From assembly GCF_008124615.1 (NCBI RefSeq), contig NZ_VNIB01000009.1, positions 1 through 64,000 of the forward strand: DNA of 64,000 nt. Direction: 5' to 3'. This stretch comes from Geothermobacter ehrlichii (lineage in GTDB: Bacteria; Desulfobacterota; Desulfuromonadia; Desulfuromonadales; Geothermobacteraceae). Every line of letters begins with the position of its first letter. The stretch's first letter is position 1. Positions 24,777 through 33,637 of the stretch are shown here, one piece after another. The position numbers were made by a program, and so were the translations under genes. The notes under the pieces were generated by a model, which had not been told where the DNA came from, made no database searches, and saw only the letters and a list, made by a program, of their open reading frames with translations.

Positions 24777-27442
24777 GCCTCCTCCTTTGTGTCGTAAACT
24801 AATCCGAGATCGTCATCCAGGCGCACTGACTCATCCAGCTTCCACCGGCCCTCTTCATTTAGTTCCAGGGGAAAGGAGTTTCGCAGTAATGTAGATTTCT
24901 TCCAGGCTTCGGGCACCCCCAGGGCCTGACAACGCCTGACCACCCCCTTGCGCGAAAGGCTCATCGAACGCAATGACCATGCTCTGGCTTTGAAAAACTC
25001 CGGGGGGCTGGTCGGATCGAAGCCATCTCCTGGGAACAGCGGGATAACCACGACCGAGGGATCGCCAAGTCGGGTCTGAGCAATCAGAGTCGGATGCAGG
25101 CCGGGCTCGTCCTCGTCGGCCTTAACCCCACGCCCGGTGTCGTTCCAGGAAGCATCATCGGGGAATCCGATGAAGGCATGGTTCGCCTGGTTTTTTCTGG
25201 AATAATCGGCACCGTCCCCCTGTATGATTGCCTCGCACAACCTCTCCTGAAGCGCTTCCGGCACTTCGACCTCTTCTTCATAAACACTGGCAACCAGAGC
25301 GTCGATCTGGTCCGGCAATATCAACGTCGACATGCCTCGCAAAAGGCACCAGGTCCGCAACAGTACATCCTCGCGATAGACAGCCCCCCACCAAAGCGGC
25401 TGACCGAAATCGGGCGGCTCATCACCCGAGAGGCCGGCAATCACCAGCAGCGGTTCGGTCAGCGGCCGGCCATTTCTGGGATGCCGCCAGAGACGACCGG
25501 CGCGTTGCAGAACCAGGTCGATGGGAGCAAGATCGGTGACAATCAGGTCAAAATCGAGATCGAGACTCTGTTCGGCGACCTGGGTGGCGATGAGAATTTT
25601 GCGGCCTGCTCGGCAACCCTTTTCGCCGAAAACCTCCAGGGCCTGATCCTCTCGCTGTTGTCGCCATTCCGCCGGGAAGCGGGCATGGAAAAGAAATATC
25701 TCGGTGCCATCGGACAATCGTTTTCCGACCCGCTGCCCATTCCGAACCAGGGGGGCGCCCGCGGGAAAAAGGCGGTAGAGATCCTGCGCACGCTGGACCG
25801 TATTGACCAGGGCGAGCCCCATGCCGCCGTCTGCCAGATGCTCCATCAGAGCCGCTTGCAGACTGGTGACATCGGCCGGAAGTGACTGTAGACGCACTAC
25901 TCGCCGCCGCTCGGGATCAGCTTCGATGTGCACCTGTTTCACATTGTCCGGAGAATAGAGTGTCAGGCGCGGGTAATCAGCTTCCTGCTCGGGCAACGTA
26001 CCCTTTACAACTTCCGCCAACTTCCTCCGAGTGGACGGCGAGAGGGTTGCCGACAGGAGAATGACTGAAGAACCCAGAGCCAATAGCCAACGTAGCAGGT
26101 GGGCCAGAAGCGTGCCGGTATAGCTGTCATAGGCGTGGATTTCGTCGAAAATCACGACCCGGTTGGCCAACCCCCACAGCCGTACGAACTGGTGCCGCAC
26201 CGGCAGGATGGTCAGCAGTGCCTGATCCACAGTCCCCACCCCGTATTCCGAGAGAAGAGCCCGCTTCTTGTGGGTGAACCATTCGCCAGCGCGGACCTCC
26301 CCGCCAAAGGACTCATCGTGAATTCCTGAAAGTCTGAGGTTCTGAAATGTCTCGTTGAGTTGAGTCGCCCCGTGGAGCAGTTGCAGATCCAGCTGGCGAT
26401 CCTTCCCCTGGCGGCTAATGAATCCGAGCGTACGGGCGAACATGGCGTTGCCGGTGGCTTTGGTGGGCAAGGCCACATACAAGCCGCGATGCCCGAATTT
26501 TCGTTGCAAAGCCAGATGACCGTAAAATGCCGCTTCGGTTTTGCCTTCACCCATGGGGGCTTCCATCAGCAGAATGGAAGGGGTGCTGACCGCCGCCAGG
26601 AATTCGGCGACTGCCTCTTGCAACGGCCGAGGCTGAAAGGAAAAAACCTGATCGAAGGATTTTTCTTCCGAACAAAGCGGCGACCGAGGCAACCAGCCAA
26701 TGGCATCGAGCGCACGATCAGCCTGTGTGCGACGCCTTTCAAACCATCCCTGCAAATCCTGGCAATCGTCGGAATTGCCAAAGGGAAACCAGTCCTCGTT
26801 GGAACCGATCCAATCGGCGAAACTCGTCAGCCCCGCCAGCAGCATGAAATCGGGACCGGACAAAGTCTTCTTGGCTGGGGGCTTAGATGGCTTGAAAACA
26901 GTGAACAGCGATTCCAGAAGTTCCTGGCGGGCCTTCTCCCAGTCGCTCTCGCCAAGGGCACGCCGGTCCCCCATGAGGCGATCGAGGGTATTCGATGCGG
27001 CCCTCATCCCGTGGTGGCAACCAACGGCATCCGCTACCAAATCGGCCAGGTCATCAGGCCAATCCTGCGCCCGCAACCATTCAGCGAGTACGCCCTGGCT
27101 GACAAAAGCGTGGTTGATGTCGGTGCTGGGGCTGCGCGGATTCTTCAGTGAAAGCCGGGAAAGAAGTTCAGGCCATTTGCATTGGAACCCCGGACAGGCT
27201 TTACCGAGATCGTGGCAGGCGACAATCAAAAGAAACCAGGGGCGTGCTTCTTCCCATGGCATTCCGAAGATGGCAGCAAGCCGCTGACGAGTCGATTTCG
27301 GCTCACGGGCAAGAATGGCATCGGCACTGGCCGCAACATCAAGCAGATGAAGCACCAATGGATGCCACCGCAGATCACCCTTATTACTACTATCTGATTT
27401 GGCCCAGAGGAAATTTAACACCTCACTCACGATCCCCTCCAT
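24773..27442 (-). CDS. cas3: CRISPR-associated helicase/nuclease Cas3
   Basis: An 889-aa effector that degrades target DNA after Cascade binding. The N-terminal HD nuclease has WHPLVLHLLDVAASAD, the ACHDLGKACPGFQ metal motif and AVGCHHGMRA. The superfamily 2 helicase has LMEAPMGEGKTEAAFYG (Walker A), VIFDEIHAYDS (DEIH box), ILLSATLSP, and QVAEQSLDLDFDLIVTDLAP with LQRAGRLWRH. The ATG at 27442 gives the family N-terminus; a longer in-frame extension was rejected. An upstream TGAGA box links it to the WYL regulator. Confidence 0.97.
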   Translation of the reverse strand: MEGIVSEVLNFLWAKSDSSNKGDLRWHPLVLHLLDVAASADAILAREPKSTRQRLAAIFGMPWEEARPWFLLIVACHDLGKACPGFQCKWPELLSRLSLKNPRSPSTDINHAFVSQGVLAEWLRAQDWPDDLADLVADAVGCHHGMRAASNTLDRLMGDRRALGESDWEKARQELLESLFTVFKPSKPPAKKTLSGPDFMLLAGLTSFADWIGSNEDWFPFGNSDDCQDLQGWFERRRTQADRALDAIGWLPRSPLCSEEKSFDQVFSFQPRPLQEAVAEFLAAVSTPSILLMEAPMGEGKTEAAFYGHLALQRKFGHRGLYVALPTKATGNAMFARTLGFISRQGKDRQLDLQLLHGATQLNETFQNLRLSGIHDESFGGEVRAGEWFTHKKRALLSEYGVGTVDQALLTILPVRHQFVRLWGLANRVVIFDEIHAYDSYTGTLLAHLLRWLLALGSSVILLSATLSPSTRRKLAEVVKGTLPEQEADYPRLTLYSPDNVKQVHIEADPERRRVVRLQSLPADVTSLQAALMEHLADGGMGLALVNTVQRAQDLYRLFPAGAPLVRNGQRVGKRLSDGTEIFLFHARFPAEWRQQREDQALEVFGEKGCRAGRKILIATQVAEQSLDLDFDLIVTDLAPIDLVLQRAGRLWRHPRNGRPLTEPLLVIAGLSGDEPPDFGQPLWWGAVYREDVLLRTWCLLRGMSTLILPDQIDALVASVYEEEVEVPEALQERLCEAIIQGDGADYSRKNQANHAFIGFPDDASWNDTGRGVKADEDEPGLHPTLIAQTRLGDPSVVVIPLFPGDGFDPTSPPEFFKARAWSLRSMSLSRKGVVRRCQALGVPEAWKKSTLLRNSFPLELNEEGRWKLDESVRLDDDLGLVYDTKEEA

Positions 27443-27484
27443 GATTTGCCGCCCCAATATCGCCGGCCACTCTACCAGCAAAAT

Positions 27485-27501
27485 CTCAAAAAAAATCTCA
27501 C
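27485..27501 (-). promoter_or_regulatory. TGAGA direct-repeat box upstream of cas3
   Basis: On the minus strand TGAGA-TTTTTTT-TGAGA, 43-59 bases before the cas3 ATG. The same box stands upstream of the WYL regulator gene (29141-29156), so it is the likely binding site of that regulator in front of the cas operon. Confidence 0.6.
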
Positions 27502-27525
27502 ATTGAAGCGACAGGCTCACCCAGT

Positions 27526-28035
27526 CTATGTTCCTTCGTACAAACGCGGATCGGCACCCTCCTCCCAAAATTCCTGCACGATGGTGTATTCACCGCTCAT
27601 CGTCCAGCGCGGGTCACCCAGAGTGCAGGGTTTGCACCCTTTGGCGTTATCGAGGTCACTTCCATAGAATTCGAAGAAGGTCCCGTCATCGAGCACCAGG
27701 TGCACCTTTCTGGCCGGGCTGCCGGGGTGCCTGTTTGATTCCAGGGCCACCACACCAACAATTCTGCGGGGCACATAGCCCAGCTTGCGACCGTTCCATT
27801 CGATGCGAACGGCGAATGCATCATGGGGATTGTCCGGTTCCGCCCGAAGCTGCAACGTCTGTCCTGGCCGCAGTATCGGCAACAGGGCCGTTCCCTGGTA
27901 ATAGCGAAACCCCGCGATACTGAAGCGGTTGAGCAGAAGGCCGCGGTCCGGCGACCGGGCAATGGCAGGCCGGTGGAGCAGGGCAACAGGGACGGACAGC
28001 AGTGACTTCAGAAAAGAGCGGCGCTTCAACGGCAT
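27526..28035 (-). CDS. HIRAN-domain protein with Tat signal
   Basis: A 169-aa protein. The first residues, LKRRSFLKSLLSVPVALL, are a twin-arginine signal. Next comes a HIRAN domain: FSIAGFRYYQGTALLPILRP, EPDNPHDAFAVRIEW, and KLGYVPRRI. HIRAN domains bind DNA ends in SWI/SNF-type remodellers. Single-domain exported versions are found in bacteria and their role is unknown. GAAGGGGGT precedes the ATG. It sits between the WYL regulator and cas3 on the same strand, which may be chance or a shared operon. Confidence 0.85.
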   Translation of the reverse strand: MPLKRRSFLKSLLSVPVALLHRPAIARSPDRGLLLNRFSIAGFRYYQGTALLPILRPGQTLQLRAEPDNPHDAFAVRIEWNGRKLGYVPRRIVGVVALESNRHPGSPARKVHLVLDDGTFFEFYGSDLDNAKGCKPCTLGDPRWTMSGEYTIVQEFWEEGADPRLYEGT

Positions 28036-28099
28036 GACGACCCCCTTCGATTGTTGACCGTGCCGCCATTCTGCCACGCCACCTGGGACATCTGGTGTC

Positions 28100-29080
28100 C
28101 TACATGTGATTTTTTTCAGCATACAGTCCCGATATCCGTTGCGCTTCTTCCACAATTTCACGGCGCAAGGCTTCCGGAGCCAGGACTTCGACATCCGCGC
28201 CGAACTGCAGAACCCGCAACTTGATTTCACGCAGATCCGCAACCTTGAAGCGCAGAATCAGCGACCCGTCGGGGCATTCCTCGACTTCCTGTTCCGGATG
28301 CCAGATTTCATGTCTGATCCAGCGCGCCCGGTAAGCGTTGAAATGCAGCACGACCTGCTGGTGTTTCAGTCCCTGAAACAGGCCGAACGCTCCCTCCAGC
28401 TCACGCTTCCACGAAGCCGGTGGCAGAGGGGTAAACGAATCAGACGTCAATTGCACATCGCTCATCCGCCCCAGGTTGAATTTTCTCCAGTCCTGCTTCT
28501 CGCAACACCGGGCCAGCAGCACCCAGCTGCCAAGGTAATGTTGCAGGTGATAGGGCTCGACCAGACGCTCGCTGCGTTCACCACTGGCAGGGGAGAAATA
28601 ATGGAACTGCAACCGGCGCGACTGCAGCAGACTGTCGGCGACCAGGCGAAAGGCCCGGGGATCGGCGGGGGTGTAAGCGTTCCAGACGGCGGAAAAGGCG
28701 GTGGCGATGCGCTCGGCGCCAAGTCCGATATGATCGGTGGCGGCAAACAACCTGCGGCCGAAGCGTTCTATTTCGCGGCTGATGAGCCCGCCGGCACTGT
28801 CGGCAAGCAGATTTTGCGCCAGAAGAATGGCAAGCAATTCGTTCTGGCTGACCTGCAGGGCCGGCAGGGAAAAATCGACGTCTGTGTAGTAATAGCCCTT
28901 GCGCCGGGAATCGTATTCCAGCGGCATCGCCAACTGGTCGCGCATGTAATCAATGTTTCGTTGCGCCGTCTTGGTTGAAATTTCAAAGTGCTCGGCCAGA
29001 GTCGTTGCGTTCGGATAGCGCCCTGCCCGAACTTGCCTGTCGAACCAGTAATAACGGATGAATTTGAGGTGCCCGGCCAT
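28100..29080 (-). CDS. WYL-domain transcriptional regulator, likely controls the CRISPR-Cas operon
   Basis: A 326-aa DeoR/YafY-like regulator. The N-terminal HTH reads NATTLAEHFEISTKTAQRNI, followed by a wing (EYDSRRKGYYYT). The WYL ligand domain is near residues 150-240, with LVEPYHLQHYLGSWVLLARC, and a C-terminal WCX-type extension follows. WYL proteins are often associated with CRISPR loci and sense nucleic acids or nucleotides. The ATG at 29080 was preferred over a TTG six codons upstream because AAAGGGGC precedes it. Identical TGAGA-T(n)-TGAGA boxes lie upstream of this gene and of cas3. Confidence 0.9.
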   Translation of the reverse strand: MAGHLKFIRYYWFDRQVRAGRYPNATTLAEHFEISTKTAQRNIDYMRDQLAMPLEYDSRRKGYYYTDVDFSLPALQVSQNELLAILLAQNLLADSAGGLISREIERFGRRLFAATDHIGLGAERIATAFSAVWNAYTPADPRAFRLVADSLLQSRRLQFHYFSPASGERSERLVEPYHLQHYLGSWVLLARCCEKQDWRKFNLGRMSDVQLTSDSFTPLPPASWKRELEGAFGLFQGLKHQQVVLHFNAYRARWIRHEIWHPEQEVEECPDGSLILRFKVADLREIKLRVLQFGADVEVLAPEALRREIVEEAQRISGLYAEKNHM

Positions 29081-29140
29081 GAGTCGCCCCTTTTCCAACG
29101 AGGTGGCAGAAAAAACGAACGCCTCATATTAGTCTCCGCT

Positions 29141-29156
29141 TCTCAAAAAAATCTCA
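29141..29156 (-). promoter_or_regulatory. TGAGA direct-repeat box upstream of the WYL gene
   Basis: On the minus strand TGAGA-TTTTTT-TGAGA, 61-76 bases before the WYL start. It matches the box at 27485-27501 in front of cas3, with one T fewer. Autoregulation is the natural reading. Confidence 0.6.
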
Positions 29157-29229
29157 AATCCGTCCCCTGAGGCAATTGGCGGCCTTATTCGCCTCACATT
29201 CCGAGTCGAATCTGGCGCTTCGGACCTGG

Positions 29230-29370
29230 TTTCTACAGATATGGCGAGGAGAGCTTGCAGACGGAATCGAGCAGCCTGACGGGGAGGGGCAGGGCAGGCT
29301 GCGTGGGTCGATGGCGTGAATGGTACTTGCCCGAGGCCGTCCAGCCCCCCGGTGAGGTTGAAAAGGGGAC
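29230..29370 (-). pseudogene. Degenerate copy of the 3' end of a cardiolipin synthase gene
   Basis: Bases 29237-29290 repeat, with a few changes, the 3' end of the intact cls gene at 31656-31705. On the minus strand they still encode LPVRLLDSVCKLSSPYL and a stop. Further upstream only short pieces, such as FNLT in another frame, recall cls, so most of the gene is gone. The hflKC operon lies between the copy and the intact gene. The rest of the interval 29081-29473 holds the WYL promoter and the hflC terminator. Confidence 0.55.
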
Positions 29371-29413
29371 GGAATCTTATCACCCTGACCTGCACGACTG
29401 CGATGAAAACGAA

Positions 29414-29439
29414 GCGGGGGATGCTGTCGCATCCCCCGC
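29414..29439 (-). terminator. Terminator after hflC
   Basis: Perfect 11-bp stem GCGGGGGATGC / GCATCCCCCGC with a 4-base loop, followed on the minus strand by TTCGTTTTC. It lies 35 bases after the hflC stop. Confidence 0.8.
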
Positions 29440-29473
29440 CTGTTTTGCCTTTCCGTGCAGCAGAAATTCGGGG

Positions 29474-30403
29474 CTATTGGGCCTTTTTCAGGTAATTGAA
29501 GAAATCGGAATCGGTGGAAATGATCAGGCGGCCGTTTTTTCGGATCCCTTTCTTGTAGGATTCGAGCGTTCGCGAGAAGGCGTAAAACTCCTTGTCCCGA
29601 TTGTAGGCCCCGGCATAGATCGCGGCGGCCTCGGCATCGCCACGCCCGCGAATTTCGAGCGCCTGTCGCAGTGCCTCGGAACGGATCTCCTTCAACTCCC
29701 GCCCCATCTGGCCGAGGATGTCGGCCTTTTCGCCCTCTCCTTCGGAACGGTACTGGGTCGCCACTTTCTTGCGTTCATTGATCATCCGCTCATAGACGCT
29801 GCGCCTGACCTGCTCGATATAGTTGATCCGCTTGATCTGGACATCGATCAGTTCGATGCCGTACTCGGGAGTGCTGGCCCTGGCCTTTTCCAGCATGCCG
29901 CGCATGATTTCCTCGCGACCGATGATCTCTTCACGCGGAATCTCGGCGCCATCGATCACGAAACGTTCGCTGGCGCCCTTTTCCGGAACATAATCGCTGC
30001 CGCGAACCAGTTCCACCAGCAGTCGTCCGGAGACGGCGTCGCGCACTACCGAATCGATAATGTCGTCAAGGCGGCTCTGGGCGCCAAGTTCGGTGGCGAC
30101 GGTCTTGTAAAAAAGCAGCGGATCGGTAATGCGCCAGCGGGCCGTGGTGTCGATCCAGATGAATTTCTTGTCCTTGGTCGGAATCTGGTTCGGGTCGCCG
30201 TCCCACTTGAGGATACGTCGATCGAACCGGATGACATCCTGAATGACCGGGATCTTGAAATGGATGCCGGCGTACTTGACGTCGCCGACCGGGGCGCCGA
30301 ACTGGGTGATGATGGCCTGTTCACCCTCGGTGACGACATAGAAGCCGCCCTTGGCAATCAATACGGCGGCCACAACAAGGACCGCAATCAGGGACTTTTT
30401 CAT
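29474..30403 (-). CDS. hflC: HflC, subunit of the FtsH-modulating SPFH complex
   Basis: A 309-aa SPFH/band-7 membrane protein. The N-terminal helix LIAVLVVAAVLIAKGGFYVV is followed by a periplasmic SPFH domain (VTEGEQAIITQFG, GIHFKIPVIQDVIRFDRR) and a long helical region with YRSEGEGEKADILGQMGREL. With HflK it forms a ring around FtsH and modulates membrane protein turnover. It overlaps the end of hflK by 4 bases (ATGA) and is followed by a strong terminator. Confidence 0.95.
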   Translation of the reverse strand: MKKSLIAVLVVAAVLIAKGGFYVVTEGEQAIITQFGAPVGDVKYAGIHFKIPVIQDVIRFDRRILKWDGDPNQIPTKDKKFIWIDTTARWRITDPLLFYKTVATELGAQSRLDDIIDSVVRDAVSGRLLVELVRGSDYVPEKGASERFVIDGAEIPREEIIGREEIMRGMLEKARASTPEYGIELIDVQIKRINYIEQVRRSVYERMINERKKVATQYRSEGEGEKADILGQMGRELKEIRSEALRQALEIRGRGDAEAAAIYAGAYNRDKEFYAFSRTLESYKKGIRKNGRLIISTDSDFFNYLKKAQ

Positions 30404-31440
30404 TTTCCGGCCCCTCCTTTCTCGCCGCGCAGCTGCAGCAACGGAAGGATGGCTCCGCCCTGCTCGTCGAGGATGTAGACCTCGTCGAGCCTCGGCAACA
30501 CCTCTTCGAGAGTTTCGAGATACATCCGGCGCCGGGTGACTTCCGGGGCCTTGCGATACTCGGTCAGGATCGACAGGAAGCGGTCGGCCTCGCCCCTGGC
30601 CCGGTTGATCCGTTCGGTCGCATAACCTTTGGCTTCCTGGATCAGCTTCTTCGCTTCACCTCGGGCCTTCGGCACCTCGCGGTTGTACTGTTCGCGGGCC
30701 TGGAAGATCAGGCTCTCCTTCTGCTGTTCGGCCTCGTTGACTTCGTTGAAGGCCGCCTTCACCGGGTCGGGCGGTGTCACGTCCTGGAACTTGACGGTGA
30801 CGATGCGGACGCCTATGTCGTATTCGTTGAGAATTTTCTGCAGGTCAGCCTCGATCTCGCCGGCGAGCTCGGCCCGTTCGGTGGTCAGAACCTTGCTGAC
30901 GTTGGAGTTGCCGACCGCCTTGCGCACCATCGCTTCGGAGATGTCGCGGATGGTTTCAACCGGCCGGCTGATGCGGAAGACGAACTTGAACGGGTCGGCT
31001 ATCTGGTACTGGACGATCCATTCGACGTCACTGACGTTCAGATCGCCGGTCAATGTCAGCGACTCTTCCTCAAGCCCCTTCTTGGTGTAGGACGTACGGA
31101 CACCCGGCTTCACGGTACGGAAACCGAACTCCTCCTTCAAAACGCGGCCGGTCGGCACGGTGTAGATCCGATCGATACCGAAGGGGAGCTTGAAGTGGAG
31201 GCCCGACCCGGAAAAACCGGCGAACTTGCCGAAGCGGAGAATGACCGCCGTCTCTTCGGTATTGACCTCGTAGAAACTTCCCAAGACACCGAAGCCGAGA
31301 ATGATGATCAGAGCGACCAACAGCAGCCCACGACTCGGCTTGAAGCGGCCACCCTGCATCTTTTTTTTCACCTTGTTGGCGAAATCGACGATTTTCTTCT
31401 CCAACTCTTCACTGGAGGGGCCGTTACCCCAATCCCGCAT
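30400..31440 (-). CDS. hflK: HflK, subunit of the FtsH-modulating SPFH complex
   Basis: A 346-aa SPFH protein. It has a cytoplasmic N-terminus with WGNGPSSEELEKKI, one membrane helix (LLLVALIIILGFGVLGSFYE), then the SPFH domain (EETAVILRFGKFAGFSGSGL, PFGIDRIYTVPTGRVL). C-terminal to that, ARGEAKKLIQEAKGYATERI forms a coiled coil. AGGAGG stands just before the ATG. It is the first gene of the hflKC operon. A run of T/A at 31520-31556 upstream probably belongs to its promoter. Confidence 0.95.
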   Translation of the reverse strand: MRDWGNGPSSEELEKKIVDFANKVKKKMQGGRFKPSRGLLLVALIIILGFGVLGSFYEVNTEETAVILRFGKFAGFSGSGLHFKLPFGIDRIYTVPTGRVLKEEFGFRTVKPGVRTSYTKKGLEEESLTLTGDLNVSDVEWIVQYQIADPFKFVFRISRPVETIRDISEAMVRKAVGNSNVSKVLTTERAELAGEIEADLQKILNEYDIGVRIVTVKFQDVTPPDPVKAAFNEVNEAEQQKESLIFQAREQYNREVPKARGEAKKLIQEAKGYATERINRARGEADRFLSILTEYRKAPEVTRRRMYLETLEEVLPRLDEVYILDEQGGAILPLLQLRGEKGGAGK

Positions 31441-31647
31441 AAAACCTCCTGTCCTTTGGTTTCCTGACCATGTTCGGTATTTTTTCGATTATGCCTTGAA
31501 GTTTCACTCTAACACCTTTGGGCGGCAAAAAAAGTTTAAACAGTTTTTTTTTTTCAACCCTGTTCAAGGGATGTTTTCGCCGGCCGATCTTGGCGACCGG
31601 CATCTCCTGACCGAGAACGACGATGAGTACCCGGAAGAAATTCGGAC

Positions 31648-33078
31648 TTACAGATACGGCGAGAAGAGCTTGCAGACGGAATCGAGCAGCTTGACGGGCA
31701 GGGGGCGGCCGTCGACTTCGGCCTGGGTGACGGGGCGGGACTGGTCGCGGACGGCGTCGAAGTGCCGGCTCAGCTTCCAGTTGAGTTCGCGATCGAAGAC
31801 GGTGAGGTTGAACTCGAAGTTGAGCCGCAGGCTGCGCGGGTCGAGGTTGGCGGAACCGACCAGGCTGTAATGGTGGTCGACCAGCAGCAGCTTGCTGTGG
31901 TTGAAGGGGGGCGGCTGGTAATAGATACGGGCACCGTACTGGAGCAGTTCCCAGAAGTAGGCGCGGGCGGCCCAGCCGACGTAGGGCAGGTTGTTCTTTT
32001 GCGGCAGGATGATCTCGACCTTGACACCACGCAGGGCGGCACTGTTGATGGCGACCAGCAGGGGGCGGTCGGGGATGAAGTAGGGGGTCATGATGCGGAT
32101 GTGCTCGCGGGCGGAGTTGAAGGCGCCGACCAGCAGCCACATCAGCTTGTCGAAATCCTCGTTGGGACCGGCACTGATGCCACGGCAGAAGGCGAGGCCG
32201 CCGGGAACGGCGGGCGGATACTCGGGATTCTGGAACCGGTCGCCGGTGGCGAAGGCCCAGTCTTCGAGAAAGGCCTCCTGCAGCTGACCGACCACCGGCC
32301 CCTGCACCCGGAAATGGACATCGGCGGTGCGGCGCGGATTGCGCACGTCGGAGGCCAGATGCCGGTCGCCGATGTTCATGCCGCCGGTAAAACCGAGGCG
32401 GTTGTCGATGACCAGCAGCTTGCGGTGGTTGCGCAGGTTCAGGTAGATGCCGCGGCCAAACAGCGACGGCGGCAGAAAGCGGGCGATGCGCACCTTTTTC
32501 GAGCGGAACAGGCGTCGTGCCGGGGGAAAATCGTAGCGCTCGCCGATGGCGTCGATGAGTACCCGCACGGTGACGCCCCGCTCGGCCGCCGCCTCCAGGG
32601 CGGCGACGAACTTCTTGCCGGTGCGACCCGAACCGAAGATGTATGTCGCCAGGTTGATCTCGTGTCGCGCCGACTCGATCGCCTCGAGCATGGCCGGATA
32701 GGCCTCTTCGCCGTTGAACAGAGGTTCGACCAGGTTGCCGGAGACCAGCGGCCGGCGGGTGACGGCATCGGCCAGGGCGAGCAGGGCGGCGTTGTTTTCA
32801 TGCAGAAAGACCGGATCGTCGTCGACCGGCGGCAGCCAGCAGCTGGTGTTCGGCTCCGGCCAGGGGCGCTCTTCGCCGCGTGTCTGCCAGTCGCGGGCAC
32901 GGGTGCGGATGCGGTTGATGCCGAGCAGCCAGTAGAGTCCGGCTCCCAGCCCCGGCAGGGTGAAGCAGATAAGGACCCAGATCAGGGCGGCACGCGGATC
33001 CCGCTTGGTCAGCAGGGCGTGCCCGGCCGAAACCAGGGAAAAGATGAAAATGAGCAGCCAGAGGATGGTATCGAGCAC
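31648..33078 (-). CDS. cls: Cardiolipin synthase
   Basis: A 476-aa phospholipase D-type enzyme that joins two phosphatidylglycerols to cardiolipin. Two N-terminal membrane helices (LDTILWLLIFIFSLVSAGHA and ALIWVLICFTLPGLGAGLYW) precede two HKD motifs: NHRKLLVIDNRLGFTGGMN and NHSKLLLVDHHYSLVGSANL. The order and length fit bacterial ClsA. The last 17 codons recur in a degenerate copy near 29240. It is a single gene upstream of hflK on the same strand with a 207-base gap. Confidence 0.95.
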   Translation of the reverse strand: MLDTILWLLIFIFSLVSAGHALLTKRDPRAALIWVLICFTLPGLGAGLYWLLGINRIRTRARDWQTRGEERPWPEPNTSCWLPPVDDDPVFLHENNAALLALADAVTRRPLVSGNLVEPLFNGEEAYPAMLEAIESARHEINLATYIFGSGRTGKKFVAALEAAAERGVTVRVLIDAIGERYDFPPARRLFRSKKVRIARFLPPSLFGRGIYLNLRNHRKLLVIDNRLGFTGGMNIGDRHLASDVRNPRRTADVHFRVQGPVVGQLQEAFLEDWAFATGDRFQNPEYPPAVPGGLAFCRGISAGPNEDFDKLMWLLVGAFNSAREHIRIMTPYFIPDRPLLVAINSAALRGVKVEIILPQKNNLPYVGWAARAYFWELLQYGARIYYQPPPFNHSKLLLVDHHYSLVGSANLDPRSLRLNFEFNLTVFDRELNWKLSRHFDAVRDQSRPVTQAEVDGRPLPVKLLDSVCKLFSPYL

Positions 33079-33209
33079 GCCACACCGCCTTTGCGAGAGG
33101 TCCGGGCCGGCAAGCGGGCCGAACCCCTCACTGAAACCTGCTGCAATAACAACATGTTATCAGGTGCCGGATCGATATCCAGCAAAAAGCGGCCGCTTGT
33201 CGACCCGCC

Positions 33210-33539
33210 TCAGCGCAGACTGGTGGCACAACGGGGGCATGTCAGCATGCTGGTGGACGGTACCTTGTGCCCACAGGTGGGGCAGTTGAACCAGTAACGG
33301 CAATGCCGGCATTGCGGGTCGGAAACCCCCTGCTTTTTCTTGCACTTGGGGCACTGCCGGTACATCTTCTTGCGGTTGATGTAATCCTCGAAGATCAGTC
33401 CGCACTTGGGACAGCTGGTCAGGTCGCGCTTGCGGATCTCGTATTCGCAGCTCTGCACGGGGCAGCGGAACATGGTCTTGCAGTTCTTGCAGAAGTATTT
33501 CCCCTTGCTCTGTTCCTTGCAAACGGGACATTTTTCCAT
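33210..33539 (-). CDS. Multi-zinc-ribbon protein
   Basis: A 109-aa protein made almost entirely of CxxC pairs: CPVC, CKNC, CPKC, CPKC, CRHC, CPTC and CPRC, plus FRCPVQSCEYEIRKRDL. These could fold as three or four zinc ribbons or rubredoxin-like knuckles. No enzymatic motif is seen. Start ATG at 33539, with GGGAGG upstream. It may bind nucleic acid or protein. It lies just downstream of rubrerythrin on the same strand, but a terminator separates them. Confidence 0.7.
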   Translation of the reverse strand: MEKCPVCKEQSKGKYFCKNCKTMFRCPVQSCEYEIRKRDLTSCPKCGLIFEDYINRKKMYRQCPKCKKKQGVSDPQCRHCRYWFNCPTCGHKVPSTSMLTCPRCATSLR

Positions 33540-33583
33540 GGTTGGCCTCCCTGTCTCGACATCAATGGCCGCACGATGGCAAC

Positions 33584-33613
33584 AAAAAGGCCGGGCCCCT
33601 GAAGGGCCCGGCC
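33584..33613 (-). terminator. Terminator after rubrerythrin
   Basis: Perfect 10-bp stem GGCCGGGCCC / GGGCCCGGCC (33589-33598 with 33604-33613) followed on the minus strand by TTTTTG. It lies 24 bases past the rubrerythrin stop. Confidence 0.85.
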
Positions 33614-33637
33614 GGAAAATTTCGGCTGTGATGGCCT

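Noticed and set aside
29160-29200. GAGGC...GCCTC hairpin as an extra terminator
   Set aside because: The stem is short, there is no T run, and no gene ends there.
31762-33297. 511-codon plus-strand ORF
   Set aside because: Antisense to cls, whose two HKD motifs are intact.
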